From Mogibacterium sp. (GTDB taxonomy: Bacteria > Bacillota > Clostridia > Peptostreptococcales > Anaerovoracaceae), in contig JAKSSP010000004.1 in NCBI GenBank assembly GCA_024403035.1, positions 62,001-126,000 of the forward strand: a DNA stretch of 64,000 bases, given 5' to 3'. The notes under the pieces were generated by a model that made no database searches, was not told the DNA's origin, and was given only the letters and a program-made list of their open reading frames with translations. Position numbers and translations under genes: made by a program. Shown here piece by piece: positions 42,258-51,550 of the stretch. Position 1 is the first letter of the stretch. The number at the start of each line of letters is the position of its first letter.

Positions 42258-43771
42258 TGAAACACAGACCTATGATGCTGATGATCCTTGACGGATTCGG
42301 CTACAGAGAAGAATTTTACGGCAACGCCATAATGAAGGCAAGGACTCCTGTTCTCGACGAGATCTTCGACAACTATCCGTTCATCACGATCTACGCGAGC
42401 GGCGAGCCGGTAGGACTTCCTGCCGGACAGATGGGCAACTCCGAGGTAGGACACCTGAACATCGGCGCCGGAAGCGTTATTTATCAGAACCTCCTCAAGA
42501 TCTCAAGATCCATCGATTCCGGAGAGTTCTTTGAGAATGAAGCTCTGAAGGCTGCAATGAAGAACGCGGCTGAGGGACACACTCTCCACATCATGGGACT
42601 CGTATCCGACGGCGGTGTGCACAGCCACATGAAGCACCTCATGGCTACTATCAACATGGCCAAAAAGTGCGGAGTAAAGGATGTTGCTGTCCACTGCTTC
42701 CTTGACGGAAGAGACGTTCCGCCAAAGAGCGCCATGACATGGCTCGGACCTCTCGAGGAATATCTGAAAGACAACGATGCCGGACGCATTGGCGTCATCT
42801 CGGGCAGATTCTACGCAATGGACAGAGACAAGAGATGGGAGCGTCTCGTAAGAGCTTATGACGCGCTCACTCTGAGCGAGGGACTCATGGCTTCAAGCGC
42901 TAAGGAATGCATGGACAATTCCTACGCCAAGGACGAAGTGGACGAGTTCGTTCAGCCGACAGTGATCAACCCTGTTCCTATCAAGGACGGTGATTCCGTG
43001 ATCTTTATCAACTTCAGACCTGACAGGGCAAGAGAGATCACACGCGCGCTGGTAGATCCTGAATTCGACGGATTCGAGAGAAAGTCCGCTCCTAAGGACC
43101 TCACTTACGTCTGCATGGCTGAGTACGACGCTACGATGCCTAACGTACTGGTGGCATTCCCGCCTCAGGACGTAGACCCGACTCTCGGAAAGACCATCGC
43201 GGACCTCGGACTGAGACAGCTGAGGATCGCCGAGACAGAGAAGTACGCGCATGTAACGTTCTTCTTCAACGGCGGCGTAGAAGAGCCGAATAAGAACGAA
43301 GACAGGATACTGATCCCATCGCCAAAGGTCGCGACATACGACCTGCAGCCTGAAATGAGCGCGCCTGAGGTTGCGTCCACGGTCATCGAAAAGATCAAAG
43401 AAGATAAGTATGACCTGATCGTCCTCAACTTCGCAAACCCTGACATGGTCGGACACACGGGAGTGTTCGAAGCAGCCGTACAGGCCATAGAAGCTCTCGA
43501 CGGACTCATCGGACAGATCCGCGATGCCATATTCGAGAAGGACGGACAGATCCTCCTGACAGCAGACCACGGCAATGCCGACACCATGCTGGATGAGAAT
43601 GGTGAGCCTGTCACAAAGCACTCGACCGCGAAGGTTCCGCTCGTACACATCTGCAAGGAGCCTGTACCGTTCGTGGCGACATCAGGCAAACTGGCTGACA
43701 TCGCGCCTACACTGCTTACACTCATGGGACTTGAGGTTCCTGAAGGAATGGAAGGCAACGTGCTGGTATAG
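42257..43771 (+). CDS. gpmI: 2,3-bisphosphoglycerate-independent phosphoglycerate mutase
   Basis: A 504-residue metal-dependent mutase of glycolysis, alkaline phosphatase superfamily. The phospho-carrying Ser62 lies in GNSEVGHLNIGAG, metal ligands appear in LDGFG at residues 11-15 and in LTADHGNAD, and HCFLDGRDVPP is also typical. Unlike the usual gap-pgk-tpi-gpmI order, it is coupled to rpoZ here. Confidence 0.95.
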   Translation: MKHRPMMLMILDGFGYREEFYGNAIMKARTPVLDEIFDNYPFITIYASGEPVGLPAGQMGNSEVGHLNIGAGSVIYQNLLKISRSIDSGEFFENEALKAAMKNAAEGHTLHIMGLVSDGGVHSHMKHLMATINMAKKCGVKDVAVHCFLDGRDVPPKSAMTWLGPLEEYLKDNDAGRIGVISGRFYAMDRDKRWERLVRAYDALTLSEGLMASSAKECMDNSYAKDEVDEFVQPTVINPVPIKDGDSVIFINFRPDRAREITRALVDPEFDGFERKSAPKDLTYVCMAEYDATMPNVLVAFPPQDVDPTLGKTIADLGLRQLRIAETEKYAHVTFFFNGGVEEPNKNEDRILIPSPKVATYDLQPEMSAPEVASTVIEKIKEDKYDLIVLNFANPDMVGHTGVFEAAVQAIEALDGLIGQIRDAIFEKDGQILLTADHGNADTMLDENGEPVTKHSTAKVPLVHICKEPVPFVATSGKLADIAPTLLTLMGLEVPEGMEGNVLV

Positions 43772-43793
43772 CAGTACCAAAAATAGGACTTAC

Positions 43794-43826
43794 AGTGACA
43801 CAGGACCTGCTCCTGTGTCACTTTTT
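43794..43826 (+). terminator. Terminator after gpmI
   Basis: A 12-bp perfect stem (AGTGACACAGGA with its complement), a 5-nt loop and TTTTT. Confidence 0.92.
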
Positions 43827-43827
43827 A

Positions 43828-43856
43828 TTGCTATGGTCCTGAATGACAGCTAAAAT
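43828..43856 (+). promoter_or_regulatory. Promoter abutting addA (leaderless arrangement)
   Basis: TTGCTA and TAAAAT are spaced by exactly 17 nt. The -10 box ends 6 nt before the ATG of addA, so transcription should start at or next to the A of the start codon. No Shine-Dalgarno site exists. Confidence 0.6.
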
Positions 43857-43862
43857 ATAACT

Positions 43863-46800
43863 ATGGCAAACAAGTTTACAGATGAACAACTGAAAGCTAT
43901 AGAGACCATTGACAAATCGGTGCTGGTCTCGGCGGCGGCGGGGTCCGGAAAGACCTCGGTGCTTATAGAGCGCATCATAAGGATCATCCTCGAGGGCAAG
44001 GCTAACGTGGATGATCTTCTTGTTGTGACATTTACGAATGCCGCGGCTTCAGAGATGAGGCTGAGGCTTTCATCTGCCATAAGAAAGAGGATGGCTGATC
44101 ATCCGGAGGAAGCTCCGCGCATGAAGGATCAGCTTGGCAGGCTGTACCGCGCGTACATTTCGACCATCGACAGCTTTGCTCTCCGGGTAATAAAGGAATT
44201 TTTCCATGAGACAGACATGGAGCCCAACTTCGCGGTAGCAGACGATATACAGTGCGAGCTTTTAAGACGCGAGGCCGTTAGCGAAATGATGGATGACGGC
44301 TTTGCGAATGACGATCTCATAGAGGGCGGAAGCTTCAGGGCGTTCCTGAGGCTGTACAGCGAGGAGCGTACGGAAGAGAAGTTCATGGAGAACATTCTGG
44401 AGGCGTACGGCAAGCTGAGGACCATGCCTGACTACTTTGAGTGGGCATATGCCAGGGCGGAGCAGCTTAAGGTGACACCGGAGACTTTCGAAGGATCGGA
44501 ACTCCAGAAGATAATGAGGACCGACGCGCTTGACGTGTTCGGAAGGGTCATGGACAGCTACCGCAGGCTGCAGGGCATGATGGATCAGGCCGGCATACCG
44601 GAGATGTTCGATGAGAAGTTCACCCTTCAGGCGGCTGCCGTGCAGGAGATCATAAACATGCTGAAAGAGGGCAGGCTCGACGCGGAAGTGTTCAGCGCGA
44701 TCGATAACATCCCTCCGACGAGGCTCGGCGCAAAGAAAGATCAGAAGGAAGCCTATGAACCGATAAAAAAGGAAGTGTCCGGCCTCAATGACAGCCTGAA
44801 AGATGAGATCAAAGACTTCAGGAACAGATACCTGATGCCTGATTTCGAGACGCGCCTCAGGGAAATGAACGCGACATACGGATATACGGTCTATTACCTT
44901 AAGATGCTTGAGGAATTCGAGAGAAGATACGATGAGAAGAAGCGCGAGAACAGGGTGATAGACTTCGCGGACATGGAACATATCGCGGTCCGCATACTGA
45001 AGAACGAAGAGGCGGCGGAGATCCTTAGAAAACGCTTCAAGTTCATCTTTGTAGATGAATATCAGGATACGAACAACATACAGGAACATCTCATTAGCCG
45101 CGTTGCCAGAGCCGACAATGTGTTCAGGGTAGGCGACGTAAAGCAGAGCATATATAAGTTCAGACAGGCGGAGCCTGAGATATTCGAAAGGCTGTACGCG
45201 AAGTTCTCATCCGGGGAGGATCCGGACGGCGTAGCCATCGATCTGGGCAGCAACTTCAGGAGCAACAACGCTACCATCAATTACATAAACCACGTTTTCA
45301 GCCGCATAATGGAAGGCTATGACAGCCGGGCCATGCTCTACACGGGACTGAAAGATATCCCTAAAGAGTACGACTTTATTCCTGAGGTGCACATACTGTT
45401 TTCAGAGGAGGGCAATACGAAAGAGGCAGCCGAGGAGGCGCTTGAGGATGATACCGCAGCCGTTGAGGCAGGCTTCATCGATGAAGAGATAGAAGAGATC
45501 ACAAAAGAGGAGGCCGAGGCCGAGTATATCGCAAAGCTGGCAGCTTCCATAATAGGGAAGGACTTCTACGACAGCATCAAAAGCGAAGTGAGAAAGGCCG
45601 AGGCCCGTGACATAGTGATACTTCTCAGAGCAGTCGCGTACAGGGGCGAGGTCATGAGCCGGGCTCTCAGAGACCGCGGGATAGAGCCTCACATAGAAGA
45701 GACCGAAGACTACTTTGATACAGTCGAGATAGGCGTGGCGCTGTCGCTCCTGACGTGCATAGATAACATGAAGAGAGACGTGCCGCTCATTTCCGTGCTG
45801 CACTCGGAGGTATTCGGATTCGAGCCGGCTGAACTGGCGCAGATAAGGATAGAGCATACCGCGTCTCTGAAGGAGAAACAGAAAACGAGGCCGGCATACT
45901 GGGAGGCATTCGGATGGTTCGCTGAAGAAGGACCTGATGGAGCTCTCAAAGAAAAGGCAGCGAACGTGAAGGCAAAGCTTCTGGAATGGCGCATGCTCTC
46001 GCGCATGATGCCTCTTGAAGACTTCGTGTGGAAGGTGCTGGTGGATTCGGGCTACTACAGGATGGCGGGAGCCATGTCGGAAGGAGCCGTGAGGCAGGCA
46101 AACCTCAGCGCGCTCGCTGACAGGGCGGGAAAGTTCAGCAAGGAGTCGATCGCTACTCTGAGCTCGTTCATTTCCTTCCTTGAGATACTGAAAAGCAAGA
46201 AGCTCAGCAACGGGCAGGCGGCCATGGCGGGCAGCGACGATAACGTTGTGCGCATATCTACCATACACAAGAGCAAGGGCCTGGAGTTCCCGTTCGTGAT
46301 AGTCGGAAACATAGGCCGCTCGTTCAGGATGGACAACAATGAAATGAAGTTCAGCTTCGATTCCGGAGTGGGGATCGGACTTCCTTATGTGGATCCGGCG
46401 CGTAGATTCTGGCGCTCCACACTGGTGCAGCGCGCCATCAATTCGAAGTCAAGGCGCGACGAGTACAAGGAAGAGCTTAGGCTGCTCTATGTCGCCATGA
46501 CAAGAGCGCGCAACAAGCTGCTGCTGGTAGGCAGCTGCAAGAACGAGGAAGACCTGAACAAGGCTGTGACGCGTCCGAGGAGCTATCTGAGGGCCATGAA
46601 CGGCGTGCTGCAGACCGGCTTCAACAGGTATTACATATCTCCGCTTATACTCACCAAAGCTGCCGCGGAGACCGGAAGGCGCGAACGCATAGAGGCGTAT
46701 CTCGATAAGCCGCTGAGCCCGGAGGAGCAAGCGATATACGATGAGATAGACAGAAGGTTCAGATACAGATATCCGGATGAGGATCTGCTGACCGCGAAAG

Positions 46801-47453
46801 CCAAGTGGTCTGTCAGCGCCATACGCAGGGAAGAGCTGGAATCGGAAAAGGCAAAGCAACACGAGGTCGTTGTGATGTCCGGAGACGAGGTCACAAACAT
46901 CAGGAACGGAGCGGAGAACAGGAAACGCGCCTCCGCGGCTGACATCGGAACGGCGTATCACCGAATAATGGAATTCCTCGACTTCGGGAAGATCAACGGC
47001 AGCGCGTCCGACATGGACTACATAGCGGAGAGGGCAGGATCCCTGAAAGAAAATGGAGCTATAGATAAAGACGTATATGCTTCTCTCGATCTTAGCCATA
47101 TAGCGGCGTTCTTTGAGAGCGAGCTCGGCAAAAGGGCGTTAGCCGCGAGCAAGCGGGGCAGCCTGAGACGCGAGAAACCTTTCACACTGAAGACGATCAG
47201 AAACGGCAAAGAAATGCTGGTACAGGGTGTCATCGACTGCTGCTTTGAAGAGGACGGCAAAATGATACTCATAGACTATAAATCCAGTTATATAAGACCG
47301 GGCGCTGTCAGGGAGGCAGAGCTTGAACGAATAAAAGACGAGTACAAGGTGCAGATAGAACTCTACAGCGAGGCGGCAGAGAAGGGCACGGGCATGGAGG
47401 TAAGAGAAGCATACCTATACCTGTTCACCATCTCCGAAGCTGTCCGCATGTAA
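43863..47453 (+). CDS. addA: Helicase-nuclease subunit AddA
   Basis: A 1196-residue UvrD-like helicase with a C-terminal RecB-type nuclease. Walker A is AAAGSGKTS near residue 22, the DEYQDTN Walker B is at about 398, and STIHKSKGLEFPFV and LLYVAMTRARNKL are late helicase motifs. The nuclease has GVID at 1122-1125 and DYK at 1138-1140. AddAB processes double-strand breaks for recombination. addB usually sits immediately upstream of addA, but here gpmI and a terminator do. The partner must be elsewhere or absent. Confidence 0.93.
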   Translation: MANKFTDEQLKAIETIDKSVLVSAAAGSGKTSVLIERIIRIILEGKANVDDLLVVTFTNAAASEMRLRLSSAIRKRMADHPEEAPRMKDQLGRLYRAYISTIDSFALRVIKEFFHETDMEPNFAVADDIQCELLRREAVSEMMDDGFANDDLIEGGSFRAFLRLYSEERTEEKFMENILEAYGKLRTMPDYFEWAYARAEQLKVTPETFEGSELQKIMRTDALDVFGRVMDSYRRLQGMMDQAGIPEMFDEKFTLQAAAVQEIINMLKEGRLDAEVFSAIDNIPPTRLGAKKDQKEAYEPIKKEVSGLNDSLKDEIKDFRNRYLMPDFETRLREMNATYGYTVYYLKMLEEFERRYDEKKRENRVIDFADMEHIAVRILKNEEAAEILRKRFKFIFVDEYQDTNNIQEHLISRVARADNVFRVGDVKQSIYKFRQAEPEIFERLYAKFSSGEDPDGVAIDLGSNFRSNNATINYINHVFSRIMEGYDSRAMLYTGLKDIPKEYDFIPEVHILFSEEGNTKEAAEEALEDDTAAVEAGFIDEEIEEITKEEAEAEYIAKLAASIIGKDFYDSIKSEVRKAEARDIVILLRAVAYRGEVMSRALRDRGIEPHIEETEDYFDTVEIGVALSLLTCIDNMKRDVPLISVLHSEVFGFEPAELAQIRIEHTASLKEKQKTRPAYWEAFGWFAEEGPDGALKEKAANVKAKLLEWRMLSRMMPLEDFVWKVLVDSGYYRMAGAMSEGAVRQANLSALADRAGKFSKESIATLSSFISFLEILKSKKLSNGQAAMAGSDDNVVRISTIHKSKGLEFPFVIVGNIGRSFRMDNNEMKFSFDSGVGIGLPYVDPARRFWRSTLVQRAINSKSRRDEYKEELRLLYVAMTRARNKLLLVGSCKNEEDLNKAVTRPRSYLRAMNGVLQTGFNRYYISPLILTKAAAETGRRERIEAYLDKPLSPEEQAIYDEIDRRFRYRYPDEDLLTAKAKWSVSAIRREELESEKAKQHEVVVMSGDEVTNIRNGAENRKRASAADIGTAYHRIMEFLDFGKINGSASDMDYIAERAGSLKENGAIDKDVYASLDLSHIAAFFESELGKRALAASKRGSLRREKPFTLKTIRNGKEMLVQGVIDCCFEEDGKMILIDYKSSYIRPGAVREAELERIKDEYKVQIELYSEAAEKGTGMEVREAYLYLFTISEAVRM

Positions 47454-47496
47454 AGGACAAGGCAAAAGAAGATGCTTATAACGCAGTAAAAGACAA

Positions 47497-47526
47497 TAAA
47501 AGAGACCGCCGGAGCGGTCTCTTTTT
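47497..47526. terminator. Bidirectional terminator between addA and gdhA
   Basis: AGAGACCGC and GCGGTCTCT form a perfect 9-bp stem with a CGGA loop. T-runs exist on both strands and serve the convergent genes. Confidence 0.92.
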
Positions 47527-47557
47527 GATTTGAGGGTTTTAACCTAAAGAGTCACCT

Positions 47558-48925
47558 TTATACAAGGCCCTGAGCCATCATAGCGTTAGCAACTCTCTCG
47601 AATCCGGCGATGTTAGCGCCAGGTACCAGAGCGTTCTTGTCACCGTAGTATGTCTCACCAGCCTTAGCGCAAGCGCTGTAGATGTTCTTCATGATCTGGT
47701 GGAGCTGATCATAAACAGCCTGGTGCTGGAATGCAGTGTGACCTGCGTTCTGGCCCATCTCGATGCAGGAGCAAGCAACTCCGCCCGCGTTGGCTGCCTT
47801 AGCAGGACCAACAGCTGTCATGTTCTCGATCAGATACTCGAGAGCATCGTTTGTTGTAGGCATGTTAGCGCCTTCGCAATAGAACTTGCAGCCGCCTTCA
47901 ACGATCTGCTTAGCATGCTCCATGTGAACGTCATTCTGCATAGCGCAAGGGATGAACATGTCGATCTTGCAGCCTGTATCCTGGAATACGCCCCATGGCT
48001 TCTTGCCTGCGAAGAACTTAGCGTTAGGGAACTTCTCTGCGTAAGGTGCGCAGATGTTCTTGCCGGATCCTCTGAGCTCGAGGAGGAAGTCAACCTTCTC
48101 CTGAGTTGTGATTCCGTCTGGATCATAGATGTATCCATCAGGTCCGGAAATTGTAACGCACTTAGCACCGAGCTCCCAGAGCTTCCAAGCTGTACCCCAA
48201 GCTACGTTACCGAAGCCGGAGATAGCAACGCTCTTGCCCTTGAAGTCTTCGCCGTTTGCCTTCAGCATTTCCTCAGCATACCATACGATACCGAAGCCTG
48301 TAGCCTCTGCTCTGCCGAGAAGTCCGCCATAAGGGATTCCCTTACCTGTGAGAACGCCTTCATACTTGTCAACGATTCTCTTGTACTGTCCGAAGAGGAA
48401 ACCGATCTCTCTTGCGCCAACTCCGAGGTCGCCTGCAGGAACGTCAGTGTTTGCTCCGATGTGTCTGTAGAGTTCTGTCATGAATGCCTGGCAGAATCTC
48501 ATTACTTCTGCATCGCTCTTGCCGTTAGGATCGAAGTCCGAACCGCCCTTGCCGCCGCCGATAGGGAGACCTGTCAGCGAGTTCTTGAAGATCTGCTCGA
48601 ATCCGAGGAACTTGATGATTCCAGGATATACGTTTGGAGCAAATCTGAGTCCGCCCTTGTAAGGTCCGATTGCGCTGCTGAACTGATATCTGTAGCCCTT
48701 GTTGACCTGTACCTTGCCGGCATCGTCAACCCATACTACTCTGAAAGTAACTCCTCTTTCAGGCTCAACGAGTCTCTCAAGAAGTGCAGTCTTTTCATAT
48801 TCCGGATGCTTCTCAACAACCGGCTTAAGAGAAGTAAGAACCTCTTCTACTGTCTGGTGGAATTCAACCTCGCCAGGATTGTTCTTTTTGCACTGCTCGA
48901 TGACTCTTTCTACATAATTTGCCAT
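47558..48925 (-). CDS. gdhA: Glutamate dehydrogenase
   Basis: A 455-residue hexameric glutamate dehydrogenase of the 450-residue class. Substrate-site motifs KGGLRFAP, LTGLPIGGGKGGSDFDP and DVPAGDLGVG are clear, and the Rossmann region GFGNVAWGTAWKL binds the nucleotide. In amino-acid fermenters it oxidises glutamate to 2-oxoglutarate and ammonia. NAD or NADP preference is not decided here. The start is the ATG 9 nt after AGGAGAG on the reverse strand, not the GTG three codons upstream. It has its own promoter. Confidence 0.96.
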   Translation of the reverse strand: MANYVERVIEQCKKNNPGEVEFHQTVEEVLTSLKPVVEKHPEYEKTALLERLVEPERGVTFRVVWVDDAGKVQVNKGYRYQFSSAIGPYKGGLRFAPNVYPGIIKFLGFEQIFKNSLTGLPIGGGKGGSDFDPNGKSDAEVMRFCQAFMTELYRHIGANTDVPAGDLGVGAREIGFLFGQYKRIVDKYEGVLTGKGIPYGGLLGRAEATGFGIVWYAEEMLKANGEDFKGKSVAISGFGNVAWGTAWKLWELGAKCVTISGPDGYIYDPDGITTQEKVDFLLELRGSGKNICAPYAEKFPNAKFFAGKKPWGVFQDTGCKIDMFIPCAMQNDVHMEHAKQIVEGGCKFYCEGANMPTTNDALEYLIENMTAVGPAKAANAGGVACSCIEMGQNAGHTAFQHQAVYDQLHQIMKNIYSACAKAGETYYGDKNALVPGANIAGFERVANAMMAQGLV

Positions 48926-48988
48926 TGGTATCACTCTCCTTATAAAAATCTCAAATTATGATAACGGGCATAAGCGCCCTATGATTAA

Positions 48989-49016
48989 ATTTTAACACCA
49001 CGCACATAAAAGTCAA
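48989..49016 (-). promoter_or_regulatory. Promoter of gdhA
   Basis: On the reverse strand TTGACT and TAAAAT are spaced by 16 nt, about 65 nt upstream of the start codon. The leader contains a small GGGC/GCCC hairpin. Confidence 0.65.
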
Positions 49017-49045
49017 CATCATAAAGCCCATTTGAAACCCCAAAA

Positions 49046-49182
49046 AAGGGCAGGTTAAAACCGCTGGGCACGCCCGCGCTAAAAATCGGACACAGCGGTA
49101 CTAAGCTCTGTCTGCGACTGCGTTTTGCCAGTCGCTAAGTGCCGGCGTCCTCCATTTACCCGGCTGGTTTTTACCTGCCCTT
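49046..49182. repeat. Structured inverted-repeat element, long copy
   Basis: A 137-bp element with 17-bp near-perfect ends (AAGGGCAGGTTAAAACC and its complement). Inside are a CCGCTG/CAGCGG pairing, a GCGACTG/CAGTCGC hairpin, and the GGGCACGC...AATCGGAC block shared with the shorter copy near 40.1 kb. It fills most of the gdhA-pcrA spacer. It could be a non-autonomous mobile repeat or a multibranched RNA. Confidence 0.65.
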
Positions 49183-49198
49183 ACGTGTGAAAAAATGG

Positions 49199-49204
49199 TA
49201 TAAT
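49199..49204 (+). promoter_or_regulatory. -10 box abutting pcrA
   Basis: TATAAT is followed by TAAACATCT and then the ATG, 9 nt away, with no Shine-Dalgarno sequence. The arrangement is nearly identical to the one before rdgB. Confidence 0.5.
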
Positions 49205-49213
49205 TAAACATCT

Positions 49214-51550
49214 ATGGGCATTACATTGAACAGTGAACAGAATAAGGCTGTGCGGCATCTGAACGGGCCTGTCCTGATACTCGCGGGAGCGGGTTCGGGC
49301 AAGACCGCGACCATGACTCACCGCATGGCGTACATGATAGATCAGGGCATAGATCCGCGCAGCATACTGGCCGTCACATTCACCAATAAGGCGGCCGGCG
49401 AGATGAGAAGCAGGGTGGAAAGTCTGGTAGGTGAAGCTTATGGCATGTGGATCATGACTTTCCATGCCATGTGCCTTCGCATGCTAAGATACTCGCCTGA
49501 GAGGCTGGGCTATAAGCCGAGCTTTACGGTCTATGACGAGACCGACAAGAAGACACTCGTAAAGAGGATATGCAAGGAGCTTGAGGTCAACGACAAGACG
49601 ACATCGCCTTCGATGATCATCGCGGTCATAAGCAAGTGCAAGGAGCGTGAGGAAGGCCCGGAGGATTTCCTCAGAAACGGAAGCGGGCTCCCTTACGAGA
49701 AGAAGATCTATGAGGTCTACCGCCGCTATACAGACGAGCTGATGGCTGCAAATGCCATGGACTTTGACGATCTTCTGTGGAACGGAGTGAAGCTTCTGGA
49801 GCAGAACCCGGACATACTCGAATACTACGCGACGCGCTTCAGATACATCATGGTGGACGAGTACCAGGACACCAACTATCTGCAGTACAAGCTGATAAAA
49901 ATGCTGGCGTCTGTACACGGCAACCTCTGTGTGGTGGGCGATGACGACCAGTGCATATACCAGTGGCGCGGCGCGGACATCAGGAACATTCTGGACTTCG
50001 AGGACGACTTCAGGGATGTGTTCACCATCAGGCTTGAGCAGAACTACCGCTCGGACGGCAATATCCTGAAACTCGCCAATTCGGTGATAAAAAACAACAA
50101 AGCCAGAAAGCAGAAGGCGCTCTGGACTGAAAGAGCTGACGGCGAGAAGATCACATACAAGAGGCTTGAGGACGAAAAGCAGGAGGCCTGGTGGATAGGC
50201 TCCGAGATCGAGAGGCTCAGGGCCGACGAGGGATACGATTACAAGGACTTCGCGATACTCTACCGCAAGAATGCGCAGTCGAGGAGCTTTGAGGAGAAGT
50301 TCAGCTTCCGCGGCATTCCTTACAGGGTGCTTGCCGGTCTCAGATACTACGACCGCAAGGAAATAAAGGATGTGATGGCCTACCTGAGGCTCATAGAGAA
50401 CCCGGGCGACAACGTGTCGCTGCTGAGGGTCATAAACGAGCCTAAGAGGGGCATAGGCGACAAGACGATGTCCGGCGTGCAGGAATACGCAGAAGCTTAC
50501 GGTATGACACTGTTCGAAGCGCTTTCGGACAGGCAGCTGCAGGCGACGTTCGGACCGAAACTGAGGGGATCCGTAGAGGCGTTCACCGAAATGATAAGCG
50601 GTATAAGGGCCGAGCAGGAGAACCTGGGGATACTTGACATATACGACAACGTGCTGAGCCGTTCGGGCTACCTCAAGGCGCTCGAGGACGCGGGCACGGT
50701 GGAGGCCGAAAGCCGAATAGAAAACATCATGGAATTCAAGTCTGTCATCGCCGAATTCGAGAAGGGGCTCGCTGACGGCACGGCGCAGGCGATTCGTGAT
50801 GAGATAAAGGCCGACAGGCTAGAGCTTCTCGGGGAAGGAGTCGAAGCGGATGAACAGACCGATCTTTCAGCCTTCCTTGAACAGATCACTTTGATGGCGG
50901 ACATCGACAACCATGATGAGAACGAAGATGCCGTAGTGCTGATGACGCTGCATTCCGCAAAGGGTCTCGAATTCCCGGTCGTATTCATGCCGGGAATGGA
51001 GAACGGGATGTTTCCGGGACTCGGCGCGTATGAGGACGATCACAACATGGAAGAAGAGCGAAGGCTCTGCTATGTGGGTGTGACACGCGCCATGAAGAAG
51101 CTTTATCTGACGGGCGCACAGGTACGCACTGTCTACGGCCGCACGGACTTCCAGCAGGAGTCGCTGTTCCTCCGCGAGATGGACAGGGAGTGCATGGATG
51201 GCGACCAGACAGTGGAAGACAAGGTCAGAATAGGGACGGGACTCAGAGGTGAGAGCAGCTGGACAGGAGAGTACTTCTTCGGAGGACGCTCGCACGGCAC
51301 TGCAGACGGATACGCGGGAGAACCCGCTTCGAAACCGTTTGACAGTCTGTCCGCTGCAAGAAGGCAGACAAAGGAGAAAGCGAAGATACACCAGGAGTTC
51401 GCGAACGGGGATATAGTGAGGCATCCGAAGTTTGGCGAAGGCATGGTTATAGAACAGGATGATAAGACCATGACGGTCATGTTCGATGATTTCGGACAGA
51501 AGAAGCTCGGCAAGGGCTACGTCAAAATGGAATTGGTGAGCCATGAATGA
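49214..51550 (+). CDS. pcrA: ATP-dependent DNA helicase PcrA (UvrD family)
   Basis: A 778-residue superfamily 1A helicase. Walker A LAGAGSGKTATM is near residue 20, then AVTFTNKAAGEM, VDEYQDTN, GDDDQCIYQWRGA, LEQNYRS, LMTLHSAKGLEFPVVF and CYVGVTRAM. The C-terminal GDIVRHPKFGEGMV segment is the RNA-polymerase-contacting Tudor-like domain typical of PcrA. It acts in repair, replication restart and clearing of protein roadblocks. The stop overlaps the ligA start by 8 nt, the common pcrA-ligA pairing. Confidence 0.95.
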   Translation: MGITLNSEQNKAVRHLNGPVLILAGAGSGKTATMTHRMAYMIDQGIDPRSILAVTFTNKAAGEMRSRVESLVGEAYGMWIMTFHAMCLRMLRYSPERLGYKPSFTVYDETDKKTLVKRICKELEVNDKTTSPSMIIAVISKCKEREEGPEDFLRNGSGLPYEKKIYEVYRRYTDELMAANAMDFDDLLWNGVKLLEQNPDILEYYATRFRYIMVDEYQDTNYLQYKLIKMLASVHGNLCVVGDDDQCIYQWRGADIRNILDFEDDFRDVFTIRLEQNYRSDGNILKLANSVIKNNKARKQKALWTERADGEKITYKRLEDEKQEAWWIGSEIERLRADEGYDYKDFAILYRKNAQSRSFEEKFSFRGIPYRVLAGLRYYDRKEIKDVMAYLRLIENPGDNVSLLRVINEPKRGIGDKTMSGVQEYAEAYGMTLFEALSDRQLQATFGPKLRGSVEAFTEMISGIRAEQENLGILDIYDNVLSRSGYLKALEDAGTVEAESRIENIMEFKSVIAEFEKGLADGTAQAIRDEIKADRLELLGEGVEADEQTDLSAFLEQITLMADIDNHDENEDAVVLMTLHSAKGLEFPVVFMPGMENGMFPGLGAYEDDHNMEEERRLCYVGVTRAMKKLYLTGAQVRTVYGRTDFQQESLFLREMDRECMDGDQTVEDKVRIGTGLRGESSWTGEYFFGGRSHGTADGYAGEPASKPFDSLSAARRQTKEKAKIHQEFANGDIVRHPKFGEGMVIEQDDKTMTVMFDDFGQKKLGKGYVKMELVSHE

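Noticed and set aside
47699..48961. + strand open frame opposite gdhA
   Set aside because: Shadow of a well-supported glutamate dehydrogenase gene; low-complexity translation.
49046..49182. Insertion sequence
   Set aside because: No transposase frame and no clear target-site duplication; kept only as a structured repeat.
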